DNA from: Arachnopeziza araneosa
Lineage: Eukaryota; Ascomycota; Leotiomycetes; Helotiales; Arachnopezizaceae
DNA: 39,048 bases
Assembly: GCA_003988855.1 (NCBI GenBank)
Contig: QYAI01000226.1
Coordinates: forward strand, 1 to 39,048
Direction of reading: 5' to 3'
The translations under genes and the position numbers were made by a program. How positions within the stretch are numbered: the first letter of the stretch is position 1; every line of letters begins with the position of its first letter. The notes beneath the pieces are model-generated. The model did no database searches and was not told the origin of the DNA. It saw only the letters and a program-made list of their open reading frames with translations. Positions 20,515 through 31,247 of the stretch are shown here, piece by piece.

Positions 20515-21504
20515 CGTTCGCTCACATCAATTATCAGCGGCCATCGCCCCGACCTTCATGCGATAGAAGACATCTATCGAGATGTTCACCAACATGCCGA
20601 ACTCTCTTGCAAAGAATCTCGCACTGCTTCCATTGTCGCAGCATACCTAGGGTGCGTTGGCTATACAGTTCATCAAAACATCGGAGGTCATGGAGTGGTG
20701 GGCGTTTTGGAGAATGGGCCAGGTCGTTGCATTATGTTAAGATCAGAGCTGGATGCCCTTCCCATTGAAGAACAAACAGGTCTCCCGTACGCAAGTAAAT
20801 AGCGGATGCAAGATCAATACGGGTTCGAGAGGCCAGTTATGCATGCTTGTGGTCATGATATGCATCTTACATGCCTCTTAGCCACCTCGCAACTGATTCT
20901 CTCTGCCAAGTCTCACTAGAATGGAACACTCATTGCTATTTTTCAGCCTAACGAGGAGCACACCGGGGGTGCTCAGGCTATGATTGATGGAGGGCTTTCC
21001 AATCGTGTTCCGATCCCGGATATTGTCCTTGGCCAGCACTCTCTGCCACTGAGAGCTGGTGTCGTGAATCTTCGCTCTAGTCCAATCTTAGTAGCTGCCG
21101 ACACGATCAAAGCTACTGTATATAGCACCGTGGAACATACAGCCAACCCGTAGAGTAACATCAATCCCATCAAGGTGCGAGCACCCCTTACATCTAATAG
21201 TCCAGAAGTTGTCAAGCCTTTGAAAGAAAACTTCGACGCCTATTTCAAGAGTAGTTCAGGGTCAGGAGAGCCTTGCAGGCCTTGTGAGGACTTTTCTATT
21301 CCTGCTACGTCACAAGGGAAACCTTATGTTTTTTGGTTCTTTGGCACTGTAGATGCGGAGCATTGGGATAAAGCTTATAAAAACGGTAATATCTCCAAGG
21401 TCATCGCTGGGAATCATTCGCCTTATTATGCGCCCACAATTCAGCCCACACTCCGCACTGGTGTAGATTCTATGGCTCTTGGGGCTTTGACTTTTCTTAC
21501 TTAG
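20515..21504 (+). pseudogene. M20-family amidohydrolase (IAA-amino acid/hippurate hydrolase type) pseudogene
   Basis: One frame reads through the whole stretch as an M20D amidohydrolase: YRDVHQHAELSCKESRTAS, LRSELDALPIEEQTGLPYAS, the metal site MHACGHDMH, IAIFQPNEEHTGGAQAMIDG and IVLGQHSLPLRAGVV. The C-terminal part has TSNSPEVVKPLKENFDAYF and SMALGALTFL. Three in-frame TAG codons interrupt it at 20800, 20917 and 21151. An in-frame deletion of roughly a third of the protein (the dimerisation lobe) lies near 21150-21180. The TAG at 20917 sits where relatives have Trp (TGG), a G-to-A change. With no shift in frame, decay was by point mutation plus one deletion, as expected from RIP-like C-to-T change. 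It is not functional. Confidence 0.85.
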
Positions 21505-22312
21505 TTTTAAAATTGAATTCTTTATTACCTCTCTGCGTGCAAAGGGCAGCCTAACGGACTCTTTCTGTAATAATTTAGCAACCTCAGAGCCACTTGTAGA
21601 TACGAAGTGGATAGAACTGTCTTGTGCTCCAATAATTGATCATGCTTCGAATATCAGATTACGTATCAGATCCATGCCCGATGCCTTTCGGCTACTTCTA
21701 CTAAGTTATTTAGTCTCAGAACTTTGGGACTAGTAGGCTAGGATGATGGGAACCAAATTAGGGGTTTAAGGTGAAAGATCTTGGAATTCTTAAATTTCTG
21801 AATGTGAATAGTTTTGGAATCTTGCACAAATGTTAGTAGAAACATGCATTCAGATTTTTGAAGCTTGCATACCCATAATTATATTATCACCCAAGGTTAC
21901 CCGCACTTAGCCAGTCGGTGCCAATGTTTCCCTTGTCATTCACTTGTACCTTGACCGCCAAGCGTAGGTGTTTTGCGGCCCGAATATTAGCGACCGAGAG
22001 AACAAAATGCTTACCAATACGTGCTTGTAGAACATAACCATGTTAAGCCTTAGTTATCTAAACTCTTTATGCGTGGTTTATGTGTGACATCCTGATCTAG
22101 AAGTGGGATAAATTCTTTAAATTCCTGTTAAAAAGTCACGAGAATTTAGTCATATCAACACCCTTTAAGGTTACTCATGCATGAGGCGAAGTGGGCTGAC
22201 TAGGCCATGCTGCCCTCATTTCCACAATCACGAGGCTGATTATTTTTGATACGTTCATCATATACCCTGCTATGTGCCATTTATAGTGATAGAATATATC
22301 CCTCAAGATTTC
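21505..22312. other. AT-rich intergenic region
   Basis: No gene is recognised. Around 21900-21990 the minus strand reads VNDKGNIGTDWLSAGN, which could be a trace of a lost protein, but nothing supports it on either side. The region before 22313 includes the promoter of the HET gene. Confidence 0.4.
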
Positions 22313-24655
22313 ATGCCGAAGGATCTCTGCTTCGTGTGCTGCGGGGTGTTTATCCGTAGCGGTCAGCGAGAGTCCGACTCCACCGCAACCTTCAACAACC
22401 GCAGTCAAAACTTCTATATCCACCATGGGAATGCTAGTGGACTAAGAAAAGCTGTCGAGGAAGGTTGCAAATTATGTACGGCACTGTGGAGAAGCTGTAC
22501 ACAGCAAGACAGAGCTATCATTCTTCAACGTCGTAATCCTACGCTACCAGAATCCACAACTCTCTCATACAGTCTCTCAACCGCCAAACCGTATCTTATC
22601 CAATTTCGACTCCGAACCTCAGAAGTTGACTACATTGAGAAGAGTTTCAGTCTTCGACCAATTCAGGGTAGTACTGAGTGACTTGATTAGCGACTGTAAT
22701 GGACTTATTATGTAACAGGAAGCTCCGTTGTCACGCGTGCGAGGAGCAGCATTCCGGTTAATACAGGCTCTGACGAAGTATTGACACTAGCTACGCAGTG
22801 GATATCAAGCTGCGCTCAAAATCACGAGAAATGCAAAGTCCAGCAGGATTCGTATGAAGAAACTCAACTTCCAACTCGGCTCCTATCGGTGGGCTCACAA
22901 ACGGATTTATCAATCCGATTATGTCACACGGGGCTATTCCCAAAAGATACTCTGTATATGACGCTAAGTCACTGCTGGGTAAGTAGATTCCACCGCCGTC
23001 ATGTTTGATAGGGTCAGGATCTAGCAAAGCAAGATAGGTTGCCGCTCTTCAATGTTGCTTGCAACATTCATGGAGGACCTAATGCTTGAAGGATAGAATT
23101 CTGACAACTCAAAAGGGAAAAAAGAAGTTTCTCAATCTTACTACTCTCAATCTGGACGCTTTTGAAAATGGTATTCTGCTAGTGGATTTGCCAAAGACTT
23201 TCCAACACGCCGTCTTGTTCACTCGACGCGCTGCAGTTTCCTATCTCTGGATCGATTCCATGTGCATCATGCAGGATTCGAACTCGGATTGGGAAAAAGA
23301 AGCATTACGAATGGAGCAGGTATACTCAAATGCACACTGCAATATAGCCGCAACGGCCGGTCCCGACTCTCAAACAGGATGCTTCATTGATCGCGAAGTG
23401 GAAAGCTGCATCCCGATGAACTTCTACCTCCCTTCTATTAGCGGTCTCTTATCGGCATTTCGTCATGGGTTCATACAAAATCTCAAGGGAGTGCGTCGAA
23501 CCAAGTATTCGAATCTAATAGATTCAGGTACCTATGTATGTGAAGAACGGAATCTCTGGCAACGGGAGATCACGAATTCGGCACTGGGGCGTCGTGCTTG
23601 GGTATTCCAAGAACGGCTCCTCGCCAGAAGAGTTTTACATTTTGCCGCTACTCAAATGTTTTTCGAATGCTGTTCATTCCAGGCAGCTGAGATATCTCCA
23701 TCCGGTATTGGGCTACCGAACTATCATGGCACGCGACTGAAATCGGATTTTGCGGATGCTCTTGATAGCTTTAACAATCATCGACGTACACCAGAGGAGC
23801 AGGCATTAGGTAATCCTGGAAAGGACTCTTAAAATTTGACTTGACAGCTGACATTAACTAGATACTTGGAAACGAATTGTTGAGCAATTCACAGCCTGTG
23901 AATTGACTTTTGAAACGGATAGACTACGTGCGATTGCTGGCTTAGCACGCCGCATGAAAGACACGATCAACTCCCCGTATCTGGCTGGTATTTGGGAATA
24001 TGACTTAGTTTCCCAGCTGGTCTGGCAAAGCAATGGCCCAGCCAGTCGCACTTCTACATACCAAGCACCGACATGGTCGTGGGCATCCCGACCAGGACAG
24101 ATCCTCTTTGACAGTTCAGGTTCCCGTTCGGGTTTTTTGTGGGAACAGTTTGTCACTGTACAAGATGTACAGGTAAGAACTACGGACGGGAATGAAATGA
24201 GTCACGTCAAATACGGCTGCATCCGTCTGCGGGGACTCATTATACCAGGTTCTATAACGAGCAAAAGTAATGGAGCTTCCGCAGTACCAAATGACAGTGG
24301 CCTCGCGCTTTTGATCCGAAATTACCCTTCTAATTTGATTCCTGATGTGAATGACGATCTCACTAAAACTTTCCAGAGCGGAAACCTGTTCTGCGTGCCA
24401 TGCTTCTTCAGCAACAGAGATTCAGTATTCTGGATGCAGGGTCTTGCTCTCAAACCCTTTAAAGAGAAAGGTCAATATATACGCGTGGGGGCTTTCACAT
24501 GTATTCGCGATAGAAGCGTGTCTGTCAGCCTCGGGAAACGTTTCAAAGCGGCGCTGATTACAAGAGGTGATGCTGCTGAGAAGACACTGATAACCGAAGA
24601 TCTTTACGAAGAGTACGACGAAGAGAGTGACCGCTACACTTTTACAATTGTATGA
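22313..24655 (+). CDS. HET-domain (heterokaryon incompatibility) protein
   Basis: Four exons (22313-22667, 22719-22978, 23116-23809, 23862-24655) join in phase to give 700 residues; introns are 51, 137 and 52 bp. Before the HET domain is a cysteine-containing module (CFVCCGVF at the N-terminus, CKLCTALWRSC near 60) common in this class. All three HET blocks are present: LSHCWG near 201, YLWIDSMCIMQDS near 248, GRRAWVFQERLLARRVLHF near 363. The C-terminal half has the usual PTWSWASRPG segment. HET domains trigger growth arrest and cell death on nonself recognition. The domain resembles bacterial TIR folds; enzymatic activity here is unknown. The gene looks complete. The start is the first ATG in frame after a GTG-opened stretch. 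Confidence 0.9.
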
Positions 24656-25580
24656 TTGAAATAGATATAGAATACCTTATTCGTCCATATCTTCAATCTC
24701 CTTTGCCCTCTGAATCGTCAAAACCATTCTGTTACTCTGTTGTTTCCATACTGTCTACCTAACCAAGGCCTTGAAACTGGCTAATTTCACTCCAGAACCG
24801 AAGAGTTTTGGCGTAAATCTCACGTCTGTCGCAAAATACACAGACGTAACTTCCGAACAGATAATCCAACAGTAATTAAGTCCCAATGTGAAGACTTCCT
24901 TCATAAATGTAAAACAAGTCTATCATAATTCATTATTCTACTTAAAGATTACCTATAATATCTCGCGTTACCCGTAATCAAAGTCTAATATAATCGTAAA
25001 TTTAGCGTAAAGATACAACAGTTAAGTTGAAAGAAGAAACCAACTAGTAACTCAATTTCTACTCTACAAAACATCATCGTTTTGCTTAAAAGCTATGTTA
25101 AACACTAAGCTAAAGTTAATAAAATTTTACAAGAAATCTATACTGTTACTAAGCGACTTGTCTTAGTTCGAATCTATTCTCATGTTATTATGAATTATAT
25201 CGTCAAGTTTTAAGACAAGATGATCTGCTGCATCCTCTGCTTTGCGGTTACGGTTCAAGCTTTTGTTGTTAAAACTAATGTCTATACTCTAATTAACAAA
25301 TATTACTCTAACAAGCATCTCTAAGTCTTTCCTACTCCTTTTAAGACTTTTTTCTGTTGCGGTTATCTTTTCGGGATTTATTTTCGCCGCCAAGCTGTGA
25401 TTCATTTTCCTCTTCGTCATCCTTATCAGATTGTATTCAATGCTAATATCCTCACTCTAGGATGGTTCGTATAAGGGAAAATTTCGGTATAGTTAGCGCT
25501 GCCGGCAGTTGTCAATTCAGGCGCGCTGCCTCGATTCTTAAAGCCATTATTACGTACAGATACGCGATCACACCCCCTAT
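24656..25580. other. AT-rich block, probably a mutated repeat relic
   Basis: From about 24880 to 25450 the DNA is strongly AT-rich, with TAA, TTA and TATA words dominating both strands. Near 25340-25430 the minus strand reads an acidic then basic stretch (KDDEEENESQLGGENKSRKD) that ends in stops. This fits a repeat degraded by RIP, but I cannot name its family. Confidence 0.4.
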
Positions 25581-27636
25581 CTACGACTCACCCCTCGCGT
25601 CTCTCTCCCTCAACTCCACATCCGCAGCCCCAATCTGGCTCTCACTCTTAATATCCAACCCCAAGGTCCCCTCTTCATGCACACTACTCAAACTTCTCCT
25701 CCTAACAAAAAGGCTCGCCACCAAAGCCACCGCACTCGTACAGGCAAAAAGAATCCACATTTTCCTCAACGCCGCAGCATATACCTCTCTCACAATAACC
25801 TTTTCCTTGTCTCCAAGTCCGGCAACGAGGAGAACATTGGCCGCAGCTTGCTTCCCAGTGAACAATTTTGCAATATCGTTCCCAACCTCGGTGACTAGGG
25901 TAGCTTGTTGACTCTGCATGGCATTTTGAAACACTACACCACCGATTACGATGGAGATTGCAGTGGCTAGCTCGCGAATGAAGCGGAATGTGCCTGTGGC
26001 CGTGGCGTTGTCTTTTACTAGGGTACCGGCTTGGAGGGCGAGGAGCGGGGGCGTGTAGCTTAATCCCGTACCGGCGCCGCCGAGGAGTTTGATGATGGTT
26101 AGAACAGCTGATTTGGTATGTGGGGTGGTGAAGTGAGTTAGTAGGGACAGGGAGAGGGTGAGCAGGGTGAGCCCGATATAGATCTGGGACATGTAGTGCC
26201 CCGTTAGTTTAACGAGCAAGCCAGAGAGACCAGAAGATAGGGAGAGCGAGAGTTCGAAAGTGAGAACAAAGAGGCCGCTGTGGATGGGTGTGAGGCCAAA
26301 TACGGATTGTGCATAGAGGGGAAGGTAGTAGGTTGCTGAGAAGTAGGTCTACCGTTATCATTAGCTATTCCGCTTTCATTATTTATCTTCAAGATACGGA
26401 GAGAACCTACAATTCCATGCAAGAACCCAACGATAAGAGTAGCTACATTGGATCGTGATGAAAACAACCTCAACGGCATCACAGGATAGGCAGCCCAACG
26501 CTTTTCATTGAAGAGGAAGAAGATGGACATTGTAAACCCGATGACCAGAAGGGAGATGATTTTAATCGAGTCCCAGGCAAAAATCACGCCGCCGAATTCA
26601 AGGCCTAAGAGGAGACAAAGAGTTGCGCTAATGATAGCCAGGGAACCGAGCCAGTCGATGGCTTTGAGACCGGCGATGAGAGGTGTACGGGGAGATTTGA
26701 GGTCGAGGAAAATGAAGAGGACGATAAATGTCAAGCTTGCTGATGGAACTATATATTGTAGTCAGATGGAGTCCTAGAGGAATAGAAGTGTTGAACGAAC
26801 GGGTGCTATAAAAACACCACCTCCAGTTCAAAAGCTCAGCAAAAGTGCCTCCAAGGATCGGTCCAACAGCCGCAGCAGCGGCATATATAAGCGATTGAAA
26901 ACTGAAAATTAATCCTCTTGATCTAAGGTTCCATCAGCAGCAAGCCTTTAATCTACGCTCACGATAAGTAAACCAACCGCATGCTGAACAAATCACTCGT
27001 CACTACACTACTAACGAGTAGCATCCCCCCTCCGCCCGTACCCTGCACAGCACGTCCAGCGATCAACATAGTTATATTAGTCGCTACAGCACAGATTAAT
27101 GAGCCGAGGAAGAACACAACAAGAGAAGTGAGCATAGCGGGTTTACGGCCGAAGATATCGCTGACTTTACTCCAAGAAGGGGTCGTGGCGGCGCTTGCTA
27201 GAAGATATGCGGAACCGACCCACGTGTATCCTGCTGAGGAGTTGAAGTGTGAGGTGATAGTTGGGATGGCGGTTGTGGTGATGGTCTGAATCGGTTAGTG
27301 CTAAGAATAAGAGATGAGGAAAATAGGGCGACTTACAGTGTCGAGAGCGGCTAGGAAGACGGAGAACTATGATGTATTAGTTGAGTTATCTGAGAGCAAG
27401 ATTGAAAAGTTGCTCACATAGAGCATGGACATAATGGCTGTCAATTGGATTTTGGTTCGTTTTGGTAGCGGTGAGACAATATCAGGATCAGTATCAGCAT
27501 TCACCAAGCTGTCTTCTGGTTGAGACATGACTGTCGCTGGTTTATCGCCGATCATTGAACTTGAAGTTTGAATCTCATTATCGATTCCGGCTGGTTGTCC
27601 CCGCAATACCACAGGTTCAATTGACAAGTCGGCCAT
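25581..27636 (-). CDS. MFS multidrug/toxin efflux transporter (DHA2, 14-helix type)
   Basis: Six exons (27636-27418, 27366-27337, 27285-26978, 26922-26801, 26748-26411, 26348-25581) splice in phase to 594 residues. The second exon has only 30 bases. The N-terminus is cytosolic (MADLSIEPVVLRG). FLAALDTTITTTAIPTI is the helix 1 signature of DHA2 pumps, and SDIFGRKPAML is the MFS loop 2-3 motif. GPILGGTFAELLNWRWCFY is the antiporter motif C. Later helices include LCLLLGLEFGGVIFAW and YFSATYYLPLYAQSVFGLTP. The C-terminus after the last helix is RRRSLSSVHEEG. Such proteins export drugs or secondary metabolites by proton antiport at the plasma membrane. No biosynthetic cluster is beside it. The substrate is unknown. 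Confidence 0.9.
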
Positions 27637-28086
27637 GGTTTTAACCGAATGGAAGATGGTCACAACAGAGCTGAGAGCAAAGAAAAGAGATGAAGACTGA
27701 ATGAAGACGGAATGAAGACGATTATATTTTAGAGCTGCAGGTTATGACTCTATGAAGAGTCGGGAAGGAAAGTAATCAAGAAGAAAATCAGGAAAATGCT
27801 TCCGTTTCGCCCGGCTAGGGCGTGAAAAGTGATGCTTTGCTTGACTAACGGTACAGAAGTGGGATTGGCACGTGATTCGTATTTGCTTTGAGCATCTGGC
27901 ATTGCCATAGATGACCTCTGGCGTTCCAGAATCAATATTGATTGGAACAAAGTACACGGCATAGCGACCAGGCAAGGTAGAGCTACCTTGCTGACGCCCA
28001 CCCAGTGATATGCAGTCGTTGTCCAAAGACAAATGGCTAGCATCTCTAGAAAGAAGAATCGAATATCCAAATATAGAACAGGGGTA
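27637..28086. other. Intergenic between MFS gene and TLG2
   Basis: The region should hold the MFS promoter and the TLG2 terminator. The minus-strand open frame at 28133-27742 has no family-like sequence and overlaps the end of TLG2, so it is taken as chance. Confidence 0.5.
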
Positions 28087-29222
28087 TCAAAACATTGATG
28101 GTGGTACAATAGCCTCCTCCTTCGGCTGCCCATGTCTCTTTGGTTTAACCATCAACAGAATAAACATCCCCACCACTAGCAGGATCAGGAGTAAAATAAT
28201 CCTCCTCTTCGTCCCTTTCTTCTGATAGCCACTCGCAACTTTCAGTTCCTTGTCCGCACCCTTCACATCTGTTGCCATCCTCTCCACATTATAATCAATT
28301 CGATCTAGCATCGTTCCTTGATCGATAATCATTGATTGGAGCTCCTTGAAGATATCGGCTAATTCGATGATTCCTTGTGCAATGTCGGTAATTTCACGCT
28401 CGCGTTGGGTGATGGCGGCGTCGTTAGAAGTGAGATGTGTGGTTTGCTGGAGCGCGGATTGAGAGTAGGATTTATCAGCGTCGGATTCTTGAATTGAGGG
28501 ATCGTTATAGTTGCTATACAGTGGAGTTGAAGAACGGTCAATTGGAGCAGACATGCCACTTAAACCACGTAATTCTATACTCTGTCAGCTTTTTCTTCAA
28601 ATACTTTGACGAAGCCTACTCTTTAGATATGCGCTTTGCTTCTTCCTGAAGCCTGCACTTGCTTCTTGGACTCTCCCAGCCAGGGATATCTGAATATTTT
28701 TCGCCATAACCTCTTCTCCTCTACTAATCCCGCCTTGTGATTTGCTCTCGCGGACCATGGTTTCTACTCTCTGAATAGCATTTTGGCAATCATGGAATCC
28801 CTTGGTGATTTCCTGGGTCAATCTTTCAATTTCTCCTTCTTCTCTTCGCTTCACTTCTTCATCATCGAACCCTGGGAGGACATGCTTCTGATGAAACTTC
28901 TCAAGTCTCTGACTCTTTGCCGCAATATCCATCAGGTATTCTGTGACTTCATCCGAGATATCTGCCCATCTTGGAGGAAGCAAGTCCATCTCAATCACAG
29001 CATCTCCATCGTCATCGAATGCACCAGCGGACATGAGCCCCTGCCGCTCGGAAGATGGAACGGAGGAACTGAAGCCATTGCTACCGGAGGAGTATTTTGG
29101 CTTCTTGGCAGGGTGGTGGGCGTATGATTGTCGATAAGAAATATAGCTGTTTGAAGGTTAGAAAGTCCACGTGGAAGTACTGGCAAGGAAGCTTCGTACA
29201 GATTTGTTCTATCGCGCCACAT
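28087..29222 (-). CDS. TLG2: Syntaxin-16/Tlg2-like Qa-SNARE
   Basis: Exons 29222-29200, 29146-28620 and 28574-28087 join in phase to 345 residues; introns are 53 and 45 bp. The N-terminus MWRDRTNLYISYRQSYAHH is diagnostic of Tlg2, where it binds the SM protein Vps45. An Habc helical bundle follows. The Qa-SNARE helix begins REREITDIAQGIIELADI, with the zero-layer glutamine at about residue 263 (FKELQSMI). The C-terminal anchor is about 308-326 (IILLLILLVVGMFILLMV), followed by a short luminal tail. Tlg2 mediates endosome-to-Golgi fusion. The gene is divergent from calmodulin over 335 bp and intact, a housekeeping anchor for the window. Confidence 0.95.
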
Positions 29223-29557
29223 GGCGGAAGCTGGTGAGTTCCAGCTACTCTCGGTCTGCCTTGTCCAGTCTTTCTGATAGGCCTTGCTACCTTGCGAACA
29301 TGTTGTGTAGTGTGACTGTCCTGATGATTCACAACGTGAGGCAGTGAATGGGGCTCTGGAATTGCATAAAGGGACTGCTTCGCCAACCGTAGAATCATCC
29401 CCCACAAGTGCATCGCAATCAACATCTCCTTCGTTCGACTCTTCAACACCTGTTGACCCAAAAGTTAACAACCACTTCAAATCTTCTTTCAAGATATTTT
29501 CAGCTCGACGTCTTGCAACTACAAGCATCATCCGTCATATACAGATAGCCTTGCAAC
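29223..29557. promoter_or_regulatory. Divergent promoter between TLG2 and calmodulin
   Basis: This 335 bp region between two opposite start codons must serve both genes and includes the calmodulin 5' UTR. I see CT-rich tracts (for example CTTCAAATCTTCTTTC near 29477) but no firm TATA box. Confidence 0.55.
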
Positions 29558-30503
29558 ATGGTATGAGACGATCTTGACTCCTCGACAACCCCGCCATTCA
29601 GTGCTGGAAGCTGAGAATGGGTCTATTACTTCTTCGATAGAGAGTCACTAACTGGACTCTTCGTGACAGGCTGATTCTCTGACTGAAGAGCAAGTCTCCG
29701 AGTTCAAGGAAGCTTTCTCTTTATTCGTAAGTACTTTTCTCCCACCCTTTGCTACTACTACAAACTTGGCAGCCTTGGATGCTGATATCATTTGGAACAT
29801 TAGGACAAGGACGGCGATGGTTAGTAATTCCATGCTCCCCCTAAATCTTTATGCTCTACCAGAGCTACGCAGCCATTTTCGGCATCATCTCGTGTTGTCG
29901 ACAATGCTGCCTGAAATAGCTTCAAAGCTGGACGTCCTCGGTGGAAGCCAATCGAATATAGCTGATGCAACCGCACAGGACAAATCACAACAAAAGAGCT
30001 GGGAACTGTCATGAGATCTCTCGGCCAGAATCCTTCCGAGTCTGAACTGCAGGATATGATCAACGAGGTTGATGCTGATAACAATGGCACAATCGATTTC
30101 CCAGGTGCGCACGACACTCATATTAACTATTATCTGCGGCTTACAAGTCCTAGAATTCTTGACAATGATGGCAAGAAAGATGAAGGATACCGATTCCGAG
30201 GAGGAAATCAGAGAAGCATTCAAGGTCAGACGCCCTCAAGAGTTGATTCTCGCAATACAAGCTTACACAGCCCAAATTAGGTGTTCGATCGTGACAACAA
30301 TGGATTTATTTCGGCTGCCGAGCTCCGTCATGTCATGACATCTATCGGCGAGAAGTTGACTGATGATGAGGTTGATGAAATGATCAGAGAGGCTGATCAA
30401 GATGGGGATGGACGAATTGACTGTAAGCGGCTGGAACCTGTTATGGGAAATAATCTAATTTCATTCAGACAACGAGTTTGTTCAACTCATGATGCAAAAG
30501 TAA
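29558..30503 (+). CDS. CMD1: Calmodulin
   Basis: Seven exons (29558-29560, 29670-29726, 29804-29819, 29979-30104, 30154-30224, 30281-30422, 30469-30503) splice to exactly 149 residues, the universal calmodulin length. The first exon is the ATG alone and the third is 16 bases. Four EF-hands are complete: [36 protein letters not shown]. The ends [19 protein letters not shown] and [10 protein letters not shown] are canonical. It is the Ca2+ sensor that activates calcineurin and CaM kinases. An intron after the start codon is common for this gene in filamentous ascomycetes. The two largest introns (109 and 159 bp) are the first and third. It is under strong constraint and fully intact. Confidence 0.98.
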
Positions 30504-31247
30504 GAATCTCAACTCTCTGTCGAGGCGACATGCAGGTAGGCTTGGTACTTGCATGAGGAGTGGGGCTTAGGACAGTTGGTCAATGGTAGAATGGTTGTCG
30601 GCAGCTGGTCTGGATGTCAGCTGGGGATATTGCCTAGGTTCAGGCGCAGATAGCGTTTTGATGATTACCCTTCAAATACAAAGTCTATGTTTTCCGGTTG
30701 ATGGAACAGTCCCACCTACTATTTACGTCGCTCTCGCTGCAAATAGCTCCATTTGTTGATTTGCAACAGCTAGCGGCCTTCCCTGCGACCTTACCTGAGT
30801 AACTCTGCATCTCAACACTCCTGCTAGCTGACAGATTCTCTACCGGCCGCCATGCACGTGTCGTCGTTGGTGTTCTCAGCTTCTCCACCGGCACGGCCCC
30901 TGAGTCTCAGCCCTACAAAGTTGGACCAACTTGGACGGAGTCAGGTCTTGCATCGCTAGCGAGTACCCCTGCCAAATCAACTGTCATCATCCGACCTATC
31001 CTCACAACAAGCACCACCAAAAACCTGTTGTTGAAGGGAGCACTCAGTATTTCCTAGGCACCACTTGATGCGCCCAATTATCCTTTAATTCTCTCCTTCG
31101 CCCTTCTTATTGCCTTCCTTTCAAACACTGTCCTTCTTCTGCAAATCCAACACCAGTGGGCCTGGGGATATGTCTCGAATTGATTAACATACTCTCCAAC
31201 CCCCCTTTCACCTCCGATTCCTCCAACCCGAACCGTAAACCATCGCA
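30504..31247. other. Intergenic between calmodulin and GH47 gene
   Basis: The stretch holds the calmodulin 3' region and the mannosidase promoter. The last 200 bases are strongly pyrimidine-rich (CTCTCCTTCGCCCTTCTTATTG, 31091 on), as often seen upstream of fungal housekeeping starts. No gene is seen. Confidence 0.55.

Noticed and set aside
27742..28133. Minus-strand frames between MFS and TLG2
   Set aside because: Two overlapping frames without motifs, running into the TLG2 3' end.
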